64,000 nucleotides of DNA. Source: Osmia lignaria lignaria (lineage: Eukaryota; Arthropoda; Insecta; Hymenoptera; Megachilidae). The position numbers and the translations under genes are program-made. The notes under the pieces were generated by a model. That model was given only the letters and a program-made list of their open reading frames with translations, was not told the origin of the DNA and searched no databases. Positions 10,301-24,100 of this stretch are shown one piece after another. Within the stretch, counting starts at the first letter, position 1. Each line of letters begins with the position of its first letter. The DNA lies in the NCBI RefSeq assembly GCF_051020975.1, contig NW_027478172.1, positions 1,550,001 through 1,614,000 of the forward strand, written 5' to 3'.

Positions 10301-11177
10301 GGAAGTGGCATTTGCGGCTCGCACTAGTGCAGAGTTATCTCAAAGAAAGGGGCCACGGTGTTTCTGTATCTCTATTATGTTGGTGCGGCTTCGGAACTTT
10401 TAAATATCTCGATATATCTCGAAAACTACGCTTCTGATCAAAAAATATCATAGAACATAAATTGTAGGAAACATAATTCTCTACAAAAAACGTCTCTTAA
10501 CATTTTGCCATAGCTCGCTTCGTTTCCGAGATATTTGCAGATTCAGCTCAAAGGAACGGGCCTGACGGACATATTTCGAGATATTTCTTCTTCTTGATGT
10601 TCTTCTTCTGCACAGCTAAGCTGGAAGTGGTATTTGCAGCTCGCAATAGTGCAGAGTTATCTCAAAGAAAGGGGCCACGGTGTTTCTGTATCTCTATTAT
10701 GTTGGTGCGGCTTCGGAACTTTTAAATATCTTGATATATCTCGAGAACTACGCATCTGATCAAAAAATATCATAGAACATAAAAAGTAGGAAACTTAATT
10801 CTCTACAAATAAAGTCTCTTAACATTTTGCCATAGCTCGCTTTGTTTCCGAGATATTTGCAGATTTATCTCAAGGGAAGGGGCCTGACGGACATATTTCG
10901 AGATATTTCTTCTTCTTGTTGTTCTTCTTCTGCACAGCTAAGCTGGAAGTGGCATTTGCAGCTCGCAATAGTGCAGAGTTATCTCAAAGAAAGGGGCCAC
11001 GGTGTTTCTGTATCTCTATTATGTTGGTGCGGCTTCGGAACTTTTAAATATCTTGATATATCTCGAGAACTACGCATCTGATCAAAAAATATCATAGAAC
11101 ATATAAAGTAGGAAACTTAATTCTCTACAAAAAGGGCTGTCAACATTTTGCCATAGCTCGCTTCGTTTCCGAGATAT
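7317..11177 (+). repeat. 12-monomer higher-order repeat, copy 1 (3861 bp)
   Basis: Monomers start at 7317, 7639, 7961, 8283, 8604, 8926, 9248, 9569, 9891, 10213, 10535 and 10857. The unit has a distinctive order of variants: TTCTCC tract; CAGCTGAAAAG with TTGATG; CTTTGTTTCC with GAGAACAACG; CTCAGGGG with AAAGGAGCC; a plain copy; CTTTGTTTCC with GAGAACAACG again; CTCAGGGG with AAAGGGGCC; TTCTCC with a following AAAATGTCATAG; CTACGCTGG followed by AAATTATAGG; GACGGACGTATT; TTGATG with GTGGTATTTGC; CTTTGTTTCC with GAGAACTACG. The unit is repeated directly downstream. Confidence 0.92.
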
Positions 11178-14100
11178 TTGCAGATTTATCTCAAGGGAAG
11201 GGGCCTGACGGACATATTTCGAGATATTTCTTCTTCTTGTTGTTCTCCTTCTGCACAGCTACGCTGGAAGTGGCATTTGCGGCTCGCACTAGTGCAGAGT
11301 TATCTCAAAGAAAGGGGCCACGGTGTTTCTGTATCTCTATTATGTTGGTGCGGCTTCGGAACTTTTAAATATCTCGATATATCTCGAAAACTACGCTTCT
11401 GATCAAAAAATATCATAGAACATAAATTGTAGGAAACATAATTCTCTACAAAAAACGTCTCTTAACATTTTGCCATAGCTCGCTTCGTTTCCGAGATATT
11501 TGCAGATTCAGCTGAAAAGAACGGGCCTGACGGACATATTTCGAGATATTTCTTCTTCTTGATGTTCTTCTTCTGCACACCTAAGCTGGAAGTGGCATTT
11601 GCAGCTCGCAATAGTGCAGAGTTATCTCAAAGAAAGGGGCCACGGTGTTTCTGTATCTCTATTATGTTGGTGCGGCTTCGGAACTTTTAAATATCTTGAT
11701 ATATCTCGAGAACTACGCATCTGATCAAAAAATATCATAGAACATAAAAAGTAGGAAACTTAATTCTCTACAAATAAAGTCTCTTAACATTTTGCCATAG
11801 CTCGCTTTGTTTCCGAGATATTTGCAGATTTATCTCAAGGGAAGGGGCCTGACGGACATATTTCGAGATATTTCTTCTTCTTGTTGTTCTTCTTCTGCAC
11901 AGCTAAGCTGGAAGTGGCATTTGCAGCTCGCAATAGTGCAGAGTTATCTCAAAGAAAGGGGCCACGGTGTTTCTGTATCTCTATTATGTTGGTGCGGCTT
12001 CGGAACTTTTAAATATCTTGATATATCTCGAGAACAACGCATCTGATCAAAAAATATCATAGAACATAAAAAGTAGGAAACTTAATTCTCTACAAAAAAG
12101 GTCTCTTAACATTTTGCCATAGCTCGCTTCGTTTCCGAGATATTTGCAGATTTATCTCAGGGGAAGGGGCCTGACGGACATATTTCGAGATATTTCTTCT
12201 TCTTGTTGTTCTTCTTCTGCACAGCTAAGCTGGAAGTGGCATTTGCGGCTCGCACTAGTGCAGAGTTATCTCAAAGAAAGGAGCCACGGTGTTTCTGTAT
12301 CTCTATTATGCTGGTGCGGCTTCGGAACTTTTAAATATCTTGATATATCTCGAGAACTACGCATCTGATCAAAAAATATCATAGAACATAAAAAGTAGGA
12401 AACTTAATTCTCTACAAAAAGGGCTGTCAACATTTTGCCATAGCTCGCTTCGTTTCCGAGATATTTGCAGATTTATCTCAAGGGAAGGGGCCTGACGGAC
12501 ATATTTCGAGATATTTCTTCTTCTTGTTGTTCTTCTTCTGCACAGCTAAGCTGGAAGTGGCATTTGCAGCTCGCAATAGTGCAGAGTTATCTCAAAGAAA
12601 GGGGCCACGGTGTTTCTGTATCTCTATTATGTTGGTGCGGCTTCGGAACTTTTAAATATCTTGATATATCTCGAGAACTACGCATCTGATCAAAAAATAT
12701 CATAGACCATAAAAAGTAGGAAACTTAATTCTCTACAAATAAAGTCTCTTAACATTTTGCCATAGCTCGCTTTGTTTCCGAGATATTTGCAGATTTATCT
12801 CAAGGGAAGGGGCCTGACGGACATATTTCGAGATATTTCTTCTTCTTGTTGTTCTTCTTCTGCACAGCTAAGCTGGAAGTGGCATTTGCAGCTCGCAATA
12901 GTGCAGAGTTATCTCAAAGAAAGGGGCCACGGTGTTTCTGTATCTCTATTATGTTGGTGCGGCTTCGGAACTTTTAAATATCTTGATATATCTCGAGAAC
13001 AACGCATCTGATCAAAAAATATCATAGAACATAAAAAGTAGGAAACTTAATTCTCTACAAAAAAGGTCTCTTAACATTTTGCCATAGCTCGCTTCGTTTC
13101 CGAGATATTTGCAGATTTATCTCAGGGGAAGGGGCCTGACGGACATATTTCGAGATATTTCTTCTTCTTGTTGTTCTTCTTCTGCACAGCTAAGCTGGAA
13201 GTGGCATTTGCGGCTCGCACTAGTGCAGAGTTATCTCAAAGAAAGGGGCCACGGTGTTTCTGTATCTCTATTATGCTGGTGCGGCTTCGGAACTTTTAAA
13301 TATCTTGATATATCTCGAGAACTACGCATCTGATCAAAAAATATCATAGAACATAAAAAGTAGGAAACTTAATTCTCTACAAAAAGGGCTGTCAACATTT
13401 TGCCATAGCTCGCTTCGTTTCCGAGATATTTGCAGATTTATCTCAAGGGAAGGGGCCTGACGGACATATTTCGAGATATTTCTTCTTCTTGTTGTTCTCC
13501 TTCTGCACAGCTAAGCTGGAAGTGGCATTTGCGGCTCGCACTAGTGCAGAGTTATCTCAAAGAAAGGGGCCACGGTGTTTCTGTATCTCTATTATGTTGG
13601 TGCGGCTTCGGAACTTTTAAATATCTTGATATATCTCGAGAACTACGCATCTGATCAAAAAATGTCATAGAACATAAAAAGTAGGCAACTTAATTCTCTA
13701 CAAAAACGTCTCTTAACATTTTGCCATAGCTCGCTTCGTTTCCGAGATATTTGCAGATTTATCTCAAGGGAAGGGGCCTGACGGACATATTTCGAGATAT
13801 TTCTTCTTCTTGTTGTTCTTCTTCTGCACAGCTACGCTGGAAGTGGCATTTGCGGCTCGCACTAGTGCAGAGTTATCTCAAAGAAAGGGGCCACGGTGTT
13901 TCTGTATCTCTATTATGTTGGTGCGGCTTCGGAACTTTTAAATATCTCGATATATCTCGAAAACTACGCTTCTGATCAAAAAATATCATAGAACATAAAT
14001 TATAGGAAACATAATTCTCTACAAAAAACGTCTCTTAACATTTTGCCATAGCTCGCTTCGTTTCCGAGATATTTGCAGATTCAGCTCAAAGGAACGGGCC

Positions 14101-15038
14101 TGACGGACGTATTTCGAGATATTTCTTCTTCTTGTTGTTCTTCTTCTGCACAGCTAAGCTGGAAGTGGCATTTGCGGCTCGCACTAGTGCAGAGTTATCT
14201 CAAAGAAAGGGGCCACGGTGTTTCTGTATCTCTATTATGTTGGTGCGGCTTCGGAACTTTTAAATATCTCGATATATCTCGAAAACTACGCTTCTGATCA
14301 AAAAATATCATAGAACATAAATTGTAGGAAACATAATTCTCTACAAAAAACGTCTCTTAACATTTTGCCATAGCTCGCTTCGTTTCCGAGATATTTGCAG
14401 ATTCAGCTCAAAGGAACGGGCCTGACGGACATATTTCGAGATATTTCTTCTTCTTGATGTTCTTCTTCTGCACAGCTAAGCTGGAAGTGGTATTTGCAGC
14501 TCGCAATAGTGCAGAGTTATCTCAAAGAAAGGGGCCACGGTGTTTCTGTATCTCTATTATGTTGGTGCGGCTTCGGAACTTTTAAATATCTTGATATATC
14601 TCGAGAACAACGCATCTGATCAAAAAATATCATAGAACATAAAAAGTAGGAAACTTAATTCTCTACAAATAAAGTCTCTTAACATTTTGCCATAGCTCGC
14701 TTTGTTTCCGAGATATTTGCAGATTTATCTCAAGGGAAGGGGCCTGACGGACATATTTCGAGATATTTCTTCTTCTTGTTGTTCTTCTTCTGCACAGCTA
14801 AGCTGGAAGTGGCATTTGCAGCTCGCAATAGTGCAGAGTTATCTCAAAGAAAGGGGCCACGGTGTTTCTGTATCTCTATTATGTTGGTGCGGCTTCGGAA
14901 CTTTTAAATATCTTGATATATCTCGAGAACAACGCATCTGATCAAAAAATATCATAGAACATAAAAAGTAGGAAACTTAATTCTCTACAAAAAAGGTCTC
15001 TTAACATTTTGCCATAGCTCGCTTCGTTTCCGAGATAT
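11178..15038 (+). repeat. 12-monomer higher-order repeat, copy 2 (3861 bp)
   Basis: Monomers start at 11178, 11500, 11822, 12144, 12465, 12787, 13109, 13430, 13751, 14073, 14395 and 14717. Each matches its partner 3860-3861 bp upstream. By eye I noticed only about six differences: CTGCACACC near 11577, CATAGACCAT near 12705, TATGCTGGTG near 13274, GTAGGCAAC near 13685, a one-base-shorter CAAAAACGTC near 13703, and GAGAACAACG near 14606 and 14932 where copy 1 has GAGAACTACG. Adjacent monomers inside the unit differ far more than the two copies do, which is the standard signature of a higher-order repeat. Confidence 0.92.
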
Positions 15039-16647
15039 TTGCAGATTTATCTCAGGGGAAGGGGCCTGACGGACATATTTCGAGATATTTCTTCTTCTTG
15101 TTGTTCTTCTTCTGCACAGCTAAGCTGGAAGTGGCATTTGCGGCTCGCACTAGTGCAGAGTTATCTCAAAGAAAGGGGCCACGGTGTTTCTGTATCTCTA
15201 TTATGTTGGTGCGGCTTCGGAACTTTTAAATATCTTGATATATCTCGAGAACTACGCATCTGATCAAAAAATGTCATAGAACATAAAAAGTAGGAAACTT
15301 AATTCTCTACAAAAAAGGTCTCTTAACATTTTGCCATAGCTCGCTTCGTTTCCGAGATATTTGCAGATTTATCTCAAGGGAAGGGGCCTGACGGACATAT
15401 TTCGAGATATTTCTTCTTCTTGTTGTTCTTCTTCTGCACAGCTACGCTGGAAGTGGCATTTGCGGCTCGCACTAGTGCAGAGTTATCTCAAAGAAAGGGG
15501 CCACGGTGTTTCTGTATCTCTATTATGTTGGTGCGGCTTCGGAACTTTTAAATATCTCGATATATCTCGAAAACTACGCTTCTGATCAAAAAATATCATA
15601 GAACATAAATTATAGGAAACATAATTCTCTACAAAAAACGTCTCTTAACATTTTGCCATAGCTCGCTTTGTTTCCGAGATATTTGCAGATTCAGCTCAAA
15701 GGAACGGGCCTGACGGACGTATTTCGAGATATTTCTTCTTCTTGATGTTCTTCTTCTGCACAGCTAAGCTGGAAGTGGTATTTGCAGCTCGCAATAGTGC
15801 AGAGTTATCTCAAAGAAAGGGGCCACGGTGTTTCTGTATCTCTATTATGTTGGTGCGGCTTCGGAACTTTTAAATATCTTGATATATCTCGAGAACTACG
15901 CTTCTGATCAAAAAATATCATAGAACATAAATTGTAGGAAACATAATTCTCTAGAAAAAACGTCTCTTAACATTTTGCCATAGCTCGCTTCGTTTCCGAG
16001 ATATTTGCAGATTCAGCTCAAAGGAACGGGCCTGACGGACATATTTCGAGATATTTCTTCTTCTTGTTGTTCTTCTTCTGCACAGCTAAGCTGGAAGTGG
16101 CATTTGCGGCTCGCACTAGTGCAGAGTTATCTCAAAGAAAGGGGCCACGGTGTTTCTGTATCTCTATTATGTTGGTGCGGCTTCGGAACTTCTAAATATC
16201 TCGATATATCTCGAAAACTACGCTTCTGATCAAAAAATATCATAGAGCGCAAATTGTAGGAAACATAATTCTCTACAAAAAAGGTCTCTTAACATTTTGC
16301 CATAGCTCGCTTCGTTTCCGAGATATTTGCAGATTCAGCTCAAAGGAACGGGCCTGACGGACATATTTCGAGATATTTCTTCTTCTTGATGTTCTTCTTC
16401 TGCACAGCTAAGCTGGAAGTGGCATTTGCAGCTCGCAATAGTGCAGAGTTATCTCAAAGAAAGGGGCCACGGTGTTTCTGTATCTCTATTATGTTGGTGC
16501 GGCTTCGGAACTTTTAAATATCTTGATATATCTCGAGAACTACGCATCTGATCAAAAAATATCATAGAACATAAAAAGTAGGAAACTTAATTCTCTACAA
16601 AAAGGGCTGTCAACATTTTGCCATAGCTCGCTTCGTTTCCGAGATAT
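15039..16647 (+). repeat. Decayed or recombinant start of a further HOR copy
   Basis: Monomers start at 15039, 15361, 15683, 16005 and 16327. 15039 begins like 9248 (CTCAGGGG) but ends like 9569 (AAAATGTCATAG). 15361 matches 9891, including AAATTATAGG. 15683 begins like 10213 (GACGGACGTATT) and continues like 10535 (TTGATG, GTGGTATTTGC). These chimeras indicate loss of monomers by in-register exchange between neighbours. 16005 introduces GGAACTTCTAAATATC and CATAGAGCGC, shared with 17614 and 18902. Confidence 0.75.
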
Positions 16648-19600
16648 TTGCAGATTTATCTCAAGGGAAGGGGCCTGACGGACATATTTCGAGATATTTC
16701 TTCTTCTTGTTGTTCTCCTTCTGCACAGCTACGCTGGAAGTGGCATTTGCGGCTCGCACTAGTGCAGAGTTATCTCAAAGAAAGGGGCCACGGTGTTTCT
16801 GTATCTCTATTATGTTGGTGCGGCTTCGGAACTTTTAAATATCTCGATATATCTCGAAAACTACGCTTCTGATCAAAAAATATCATAGAACATAAATTGT
16901 AGGAAACATAATTCTCTACAAAAAACTTCTCTTAACATTTTGCCATAGCTCGCTTCGTTTCCGAGATATTTGCAGATTCAGCTGAATAGAACGGGCCTGA
17001 CGGACATATTTCGAGATATTTCTTCTTCTTGATGTTCTTCTTCTGCACAGCTAAGCTGGAAGTGGCATTTGCAGCTCGCAATAGTGCAGAGTTATCTCAA
17101 AGAAAGGGGCCACGGTGTTTCTGTATCTCTATTATGTTGGTGCGGCTTCGGAACTTTTAAATATCTTGATATATCTCGAGAACTACGCATCTGATCAAAA
17201 AATATCATAGAACATAAAAAGTAGGAAACTTAATTCTCTACAAATAAAGTCTCTTAACATTTTGCCATAGCTCGCTTCGTTTCCGAGATATTTGCAGAGT
17301 TATCTCAAGGGAAGGGGCCTGACGGACATATTTCGAGATATTTCTTCTTCTTGTTGTTCTTCTTCTGCACAGCTAAGCTGGAAGTGGCATTTGCAGCTCG
17401 CAATAGTGCAGAGTTATCTCAAAGAAAGGGGCCACGGTGTTTCTGTATCTCTATTATGTTGGTGCGGCTTCGGAACTTTTAAATATCTTGATATATCTCG
17501 AGAACTACGCATCTGATCAAAAAATATCATAGAACATAAAAAGTAGGAAACTTAATTCTCTACAAAAAAGGTCTCTTAACATTTTGCCATAGCTCGCTTC
17601 GTTTCCGAGATATTTGCAGATTTATCTCAAGGGAAGGGGCCTGACGGACATATTTCGAGATATTTCTTCTTCTTGTTGTTCTTCTTCTGCACAGCTAAGC
17701 TGGAAGTAGCATTTGCGGCTCGCACTAGTGCAGAGTTATCTCAAAGAAAGGGGCCACGGTGTTTCTGTATCTCTATTATGTTGGTGCGGCCTCGGAACTT
17801 CTAAATATCTCGATATATCTCGAAAACTGCGCTTCTCATCAAAAAATATCATAGAGCGCAAATTGTAGGAAACATAATTCTCTACAAAAAAGGTCTCTTA
17901 ACATTTTGCCATAGCTCGCTTCGTTTCCGAGATATTTGCAGATTCAGCTCAAAGGAACGGGCCTGACGGACGTATTTCGAGATATTTCTTCTTCTTGATG
18001 TTCTTCTTCTGCACAGCTAAGCTGGAAGTGGTATTTGCAGCTCGCAATAGTGCAGAGTTATCTCAAAGAAAGGGGCCACGGTGTTTCTGTATCTCTATTA
18101 TGTTGGTGCGGCTTCGGAACTTTTAAATATCTTGATATATCTCGAGAACTACGCATCTGATCAAAAAATATCATAGAACATAAAAAGTAGGAAACTTAAT
18201 TCTCTACAAATAAAGTCTCTTAACATTTTGCCATAGCTCGCTTTGTTTCCGAGATATTTGCAGATTTATCTCAAGGGAAGGGGCCTGACGGACATATTTC
18301 GAGATATTTCTTCTTCTTGTTGTTCTTCTTCTGCACAGCTAAGCTGGAAGTGGCATTTGCAGCTCGCAATAGTGCAGAGTTATCTCAAAGAAAGGGGCCA
18401 CGGTGTTTCTGTATCTCTATTATGTTGGTGCGGCTTCGGAACTTTTAAATATCTTGATATATCTCGAGAACAACGCATCTGATCAAAAAATATCATAGAA
18501 CATAAAAAGTAGGAAACTTAATTCTCTACAAATAAAGTCTCTTAACATTTTGCCATAGCTCGCTTTGTTTCCGAGATATTTGCAGATTTATCTCAAGGGA
18601 AGGGGCCTGACGGACATATTTCGAGATATTTCTTCTTCTTGTTGTTCTTCTTCTGCACAGCTAAGCTGGAAGTGGCATTTGCAGCTCGCAATAGTGCAGA
18701 GTTATCTCAAAGAAAGGGGCCACGGTGTTTCTGTATCTCTATTATGTTGGTGCGGCTTCGGAACTTTTAAATATCTTGATATATCTCGAGAACAACGCAT
18801 CTGATCAAAAAATATCATAGAACATAAAAAGTAGGAAACTTAATTCTCTACAAAAAAGGTCTCTTAACATTTTGCCATAGCTCGCTTCGTTTCCGAGATA
18901 TTTGCAGATTTATCTCAGGGGAAGGGGCCTGACGGACATATTTCGAGATATTTCTTCTTCTTGTTGTTCTTCTTCTGCACAGCTAAGCTGGAAGTGGCAT
19001 TTGCGGCTCACACTAGTGCAGAGTTATCTCAAAGAAAGGGGCCACGGTGTTTCTGTATCTCTATTATGTTGGTGCGGCTTCGGAACTTCTAAATATCTCG
19101 ATATATCTCGAAAACTACGCTTCTGATCAAAAAATATCATAGAGCGCAAATTGTAGGAAACATAATTCTCTACAAAAAAGGTCTCTTAACATTTTGCCAT
19201 AGCTCGCTTCGTTTCCGAGATATTTGCAGATTCAGCTCAAAGGAACGGGCCTGACGGACATATTTCGAGATATTTCTTCTTCTTGATGTTCTTCTTCTGC
19301 ACAGCTAAGCTGGAAGTGGCATTTGCAGCTCGCAATAGTGCAGAGTTATCTCAAAGAAAGGGGCCACGGTGTTTCTGTATCTCTATTATGTTGGTGCGGC
19401 TTCGGAACTTTTAAATATCTTGATATATCTCGAGAACTACGCATCTGATCAAAAAATATCATAGAACATAAAAAGTAGGAAACTTAGTTCTCTACAAACA
19501 AGGTCTCTTAACATTTTGCCATAGCTCGCTTCGTTTCCGAGATATTTGCAGATTTATCTCAAGGGAAGGGGCCTGACGGACATATTTCGAGATATTTCTT

Positions 19601-21154
19601 CATCTTGTTGTTCTTCTTCTGCACAGCTACGCTGGAAGTGGCATTTGCGGCTCGCACTAGTGCAGAGTTATCTCAAAGAAAGGGGCCACGGTGTTTCTGT
19701 ATCTCTATTATGTTGGTGCGGCTTCGGAACTATTAAATATCTCGATATATCTCGAAAACTACGCTTCTGATCAAAAAATATCATAGAACATAAACTGTAG
19801 GAAACATAATTCTCTACAAAAAACGTCTCTTAACATTTTGCCATAGCTCGCTTCGTTTCCGAGATATTTGCAGATTCAGCTCAAAGGAACGGGCCTGACG
19901 GACATATTTCGAGATATTTCTTCTTCTTGTTGTTCTTCTTCTGCACAGCTAAGCTGGAAGTGGCATCTGCGGCTCGCACTAGTGCAGAGTTATCTCAAAG
20001 AAAGGGGCCACGGTGTTTCTGTATCTCTATTATGTTGGTGCGACTTCGGAACTTTTAAATATCTTGATATATCTCGAGAACTACGCATCTGATCAAAAAA
20101 TATCATAGAACATAAAAAGTAGGAAACTTAATTCTCTACAAAAAAGTTCTCTTAACATTTTGCCATAGCTCGCTTCGTTTCCGAGATATTTGCAGATTTA
20201 TCTCAAGGGAAGGGGCCTGACGGACATATTTCGAGATATTTCTTCTTCTTGTTGTTCTTCTTCTGCACAGCTACGCTGGAAGTGGCATTTGCGGCTCGCA
20301 CTAGTGCAGAGTTATCTCAAAGAAAGGGGCCACGGTGTTTCTGTATCTCTATTATGTTGGTGCGGCTTCGGAACTTTTAAATATCTCGATATATCTCGAA
20401 AACTACGCTTCTGATCAAAAAATATCATAGAACATAAATTGTAGGGAACATAATTCTCTAGAAAAAACGTCTCTTAACATTTTGCCATAGCTCGCTTCGT
20501 TTCCGAGATATTTGCAGATTCAGCTCAAAGGAACGGGCCTGACGGACATATTTCGAGATATTTCTTCTTCTTGTTGTTCTTCTTCTGCACAGCTAAGCTG
20601 GAAGTGGCATTTGCGGCTCGCACTAGAGCAGAGTTATCTCAAAGAAAGGGGCCACGGTGTTTCTGTATCTCTATTATGTTGGTGCGGCTTCGGAACTTTT
20701 AAATATCTCGATATATCTCGAAAACTACGCTTCTGATCAAAAAATATCATAGAACATAAATTGTAGGAAACATAATTCTCTACAAAAAACGTCTCTTAAC
20801 ATTTTGCCATAGCTCGCTTCGTTTCCGAGATATTTGCAGATTCAGCTGAAAAGAACGGGCCTGACGGACATATTTCGAGATATTTCTTCTTCTTGATGTT
20901 CTTCTTCTGCACAGCTAAGCTGGAAGTGGCATTTGCAGCTCGCAATAGTGCAGAGTTATCTCAAAGAAAGGGGCCACGGTGTTTCTGTATCTCTATTATG
21001 TTGGTGCGGCTTCGGAACTTTTAAATATCTTGATATATCTCGAGAACTACGCATCTGATCAAAAAATATCATAGAACATAAAAAGTAGGAAACTTAATTC
21101 TCTACAAAAAGGGCTGTCAACATTTTGCCATAGCTCGCTTCGTTTCCGAGATAT
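16648..21154 (+). repeat. Mosaic array segment, 14 monomers
   Basis: Monomers start at 16648, 16970, 17292, 17614, 17936, 18258, 18580, 18902, 19224, 19546, 19868, 20190, 20512 and 20834. The first three match 21155-22120 at an offset of 4507 bp; they share TTCTCC, AACTTCTCTT and CAGCTGAATAG. 18258 and 18580 are adjacent, nearly identical copies (CTTTGTTTCC and GAGAACAACG), a fresh single-monomer duplication. 17614 carries GGAAGTAGC, a stop in the recurrent open frame, plus CATAGAGCGC. 19546 has CTTCATCTTG and GGAACTATTAAA, found again at 23408. Confidence 0.8.
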
Positions 21155-24100
21155 TTGCAGATTTATCTCAAGGGAAGGGGCCTGACGGACATATTTCGAG
21201 ATATTTCTTCTTCTTGTTGTTCTCCTTCTGCACAACTACGCTGGAAGTGGCATTTGCGGCTCGCACTAGTGCAGAGTTATCTCAAAGAAAGGGGCCACGG
21301 TGTTTCTGTATCTCTATTATGTTGGTGCGGCTTCGGAACTTTTAAATATCTCGATATATCTCGAAAACTACGCTTCTGATCAAAAAATATCATAGAACAT
21401 AAATTGTAGGAAACATAATTCTCTACAAAAAACTTCTCTTAACATTTTGCCATAGCTCGCTTCGTTTCCGAGATATTTGCAGATTCAGCTGAATAGAACG
21501 GGCCTGGCGGACATATTTCGAGATATTTCTTCTTCTTGATGTTCTTCTTCTGCACAGCTAAGCTGGAAGTGGCATTTGCAGCTCGCAATAGTGCAGAGTT
21601 ATCTCAAAGAAAGGGGCCACGGTGTTTCTGTATCTCTATTATGTTGGTGCGGCTTCGGAACTTTTAAATATCTTGATATATCTCGAGAACTACGCATCTG
21701 ATCAAAAAATATCATAGAACATAAAAAGTAGGAAACTTAATTCTCTACAAATAAAGTCTCTTAACATTTTGCCATAGCTCGCTTCGTTTCCGAGATATTT
21801 GCAGATATATCTCAAGGGAAGGGGCCTGACGGACATATTTCGAGATATTTCTTCTTCTTGTTGTTCTTCTTCTGCACAGCTAAGCTGGAAGTGGCATTTG
21901 CAGCACGCAATAATGCAGAGTTATCACAAAGAAAGGGGCCACGGTGTTTCTGTATCTCTATTATGTTGGTGCGGCTTCGGAACTTTTAAATATCTTGATA
22001 TATCTCGCGAACTACGCATCTGATCAATAAATATCATAGAACATAAAAAGTAGGAAACATAATTCTCTACAAAAAACGTCTCTTAACATTTTGCCATAGC
22101 TCGCTTCGTTTCCGAGATATTTGCAGATTCAGCTCAAAGGAACGGGCCTGACGGACATATTTCGAGATATTTCTTCTTCTTGTTGTTCTTCTTCTGCACA
22201 GCTAAGCTGGAAGTGGCATTTGCGTCTCGCACTAGTGCAGAGTTATCTCAAAGAAAGGGGCCACGGTGTTTCTGTATCTCTATTATGTTGGTGCGGCTTC
22301 GGAACTTTTAAATATCTCGATATATCTCGAAAACTACGCTTCTGATCAAAAAATATCATAGAACATAAATTGTAGGAAACATAATTCTCTACAAAAAACG
22401 TCTCTTAACATTTTGCCATAGCTCGCTTCGTTTCCGAGATATTTGCAGATTCAACTAAAAAGAACGGGCCTGACGGACATATTTCGAGATATTTCTTCTT
22501 CTTGATGTTCTTCTTCTGCACAGCTAAGCTGGAAGTGGCATTTGCAGCTCGCAATAGTGCAGAGTTATCTCAAAGAAAGGGGCCACGGTGTTTCTGTATC
22601 TCTATTATGTTGGTGCGGCTTCGGAACTTTTAAATATCTTGATATATCTCGAGAACTACGCATCTGATCAAAAAATATCATAGAACATAAAAAGTAGGAA
22701 ACTTAATTCTCTACAAAAAAGGTCTCTTAACATTTTGCCATAGCTCGCTTCGTTTCCGAGATATTTGCAGATTTATCTCAAGGGAAGGGGCCTGACGGAC
22801 ATATTTCGAGATATTTCTTCTTCTTGTTGTTCTTCTTCTGCACAGCTACGCTGGAAGTGGCATTTGCGGCTCGCACTAGTGCAGAGTTATCTCAAAGAAA
22901 GGGGCCACGGTGTTTCTGTATCTCTATTATGTTGGTGCGGCTTCGGAACTTTTAAATATCTCGATATATCTCGAAAACTACGCTTCTGATCAAAAAATAT
23001 CATAGAACATAAATTGTAGGAAACATAATTCTCTAGAAAAAACGTCTCTTAACATTTTGCCATAGCTCGCTTCGTTTCCGAGATATTTGCAGATTCAGCT
23101 CAAAGGAACGGGCCTGACGGACATATTTCGAGATATTTCTTCTTCTTGATGTTCTTCTTCTGCACAGCTAAGCTGGAAGTGGCATTTGCAGCTCGCAATA
23201 GTGCAGAGTTATCTCAAAGAAAGGGGCCACGGTGTTTCTGTATCTCTATTATGTTGGTGCGGCTTCGGAACTTTTAAATATCTTGATATATCTCGAGAAC
23301 TACGCATCTGATCAAAAAATATCATAGAACATAAACAGTAGGAAACTTAATTCTCTACCAAAAGGTCTCTTAACATTTTGCCATAGCTCGCTTCGTTTTC
23401 GAGATATTTGCAGATTTATCTCAAGGGAAGGGGCCTGACGGACATATTTCGAGATATTTCTTCATCTTGTTGTTCTTCTTCTGCACAGCTACGCTGGAAG
23501 TGGCATTTGCGGCTCGCACTAGTGCAGAGTTATCTCAAAGAAAGGGGCCACGGTGTTTCTGTATCTCTATTATGTTGGTGCGGCTTCGGAACTATTAAAT
23601 ATCTCGATATATCTCGAAAACTACGCTTCTGATCAAAAAATATCATAGAACGTAAATTGTAGGAAACATAATTCTCTACAAAAAACGTCTCTTAACATTT
23701 TGCCATAGCTCGCTTCGTTTCCGAGATATTTGCAGATTCAGCTCAAAGGAACGGGCCTGACGGACATATTTCGAGATATTTCTTCTTCTTGTTGTTCTTC
23801 TTCTGCACAGCTAAGCTGGAAGTGGCATTTGCAGCTCGCAATAGTGCAGAGTTATCTCAAAGAAAGGGGCCACGGTGTTTCTGTATCTCTATTATGTTGG
23901 TGCGGCTTCGGAACTTTTAAATATCTTGATATATCTCGAGAACTACGCATCTGATCAAAAAATATCATAGAACATAAAAAGTAGGAAACTTAATCCTCTA
24001 CAAAAAGGTCTGTTAACATTTTGCCATAGCTCGCTTCGTTTCCGAGATATTTGCAGATTTATCTCAAGGGAAGGGGCCTGACGGACATATTTCGAGATAT

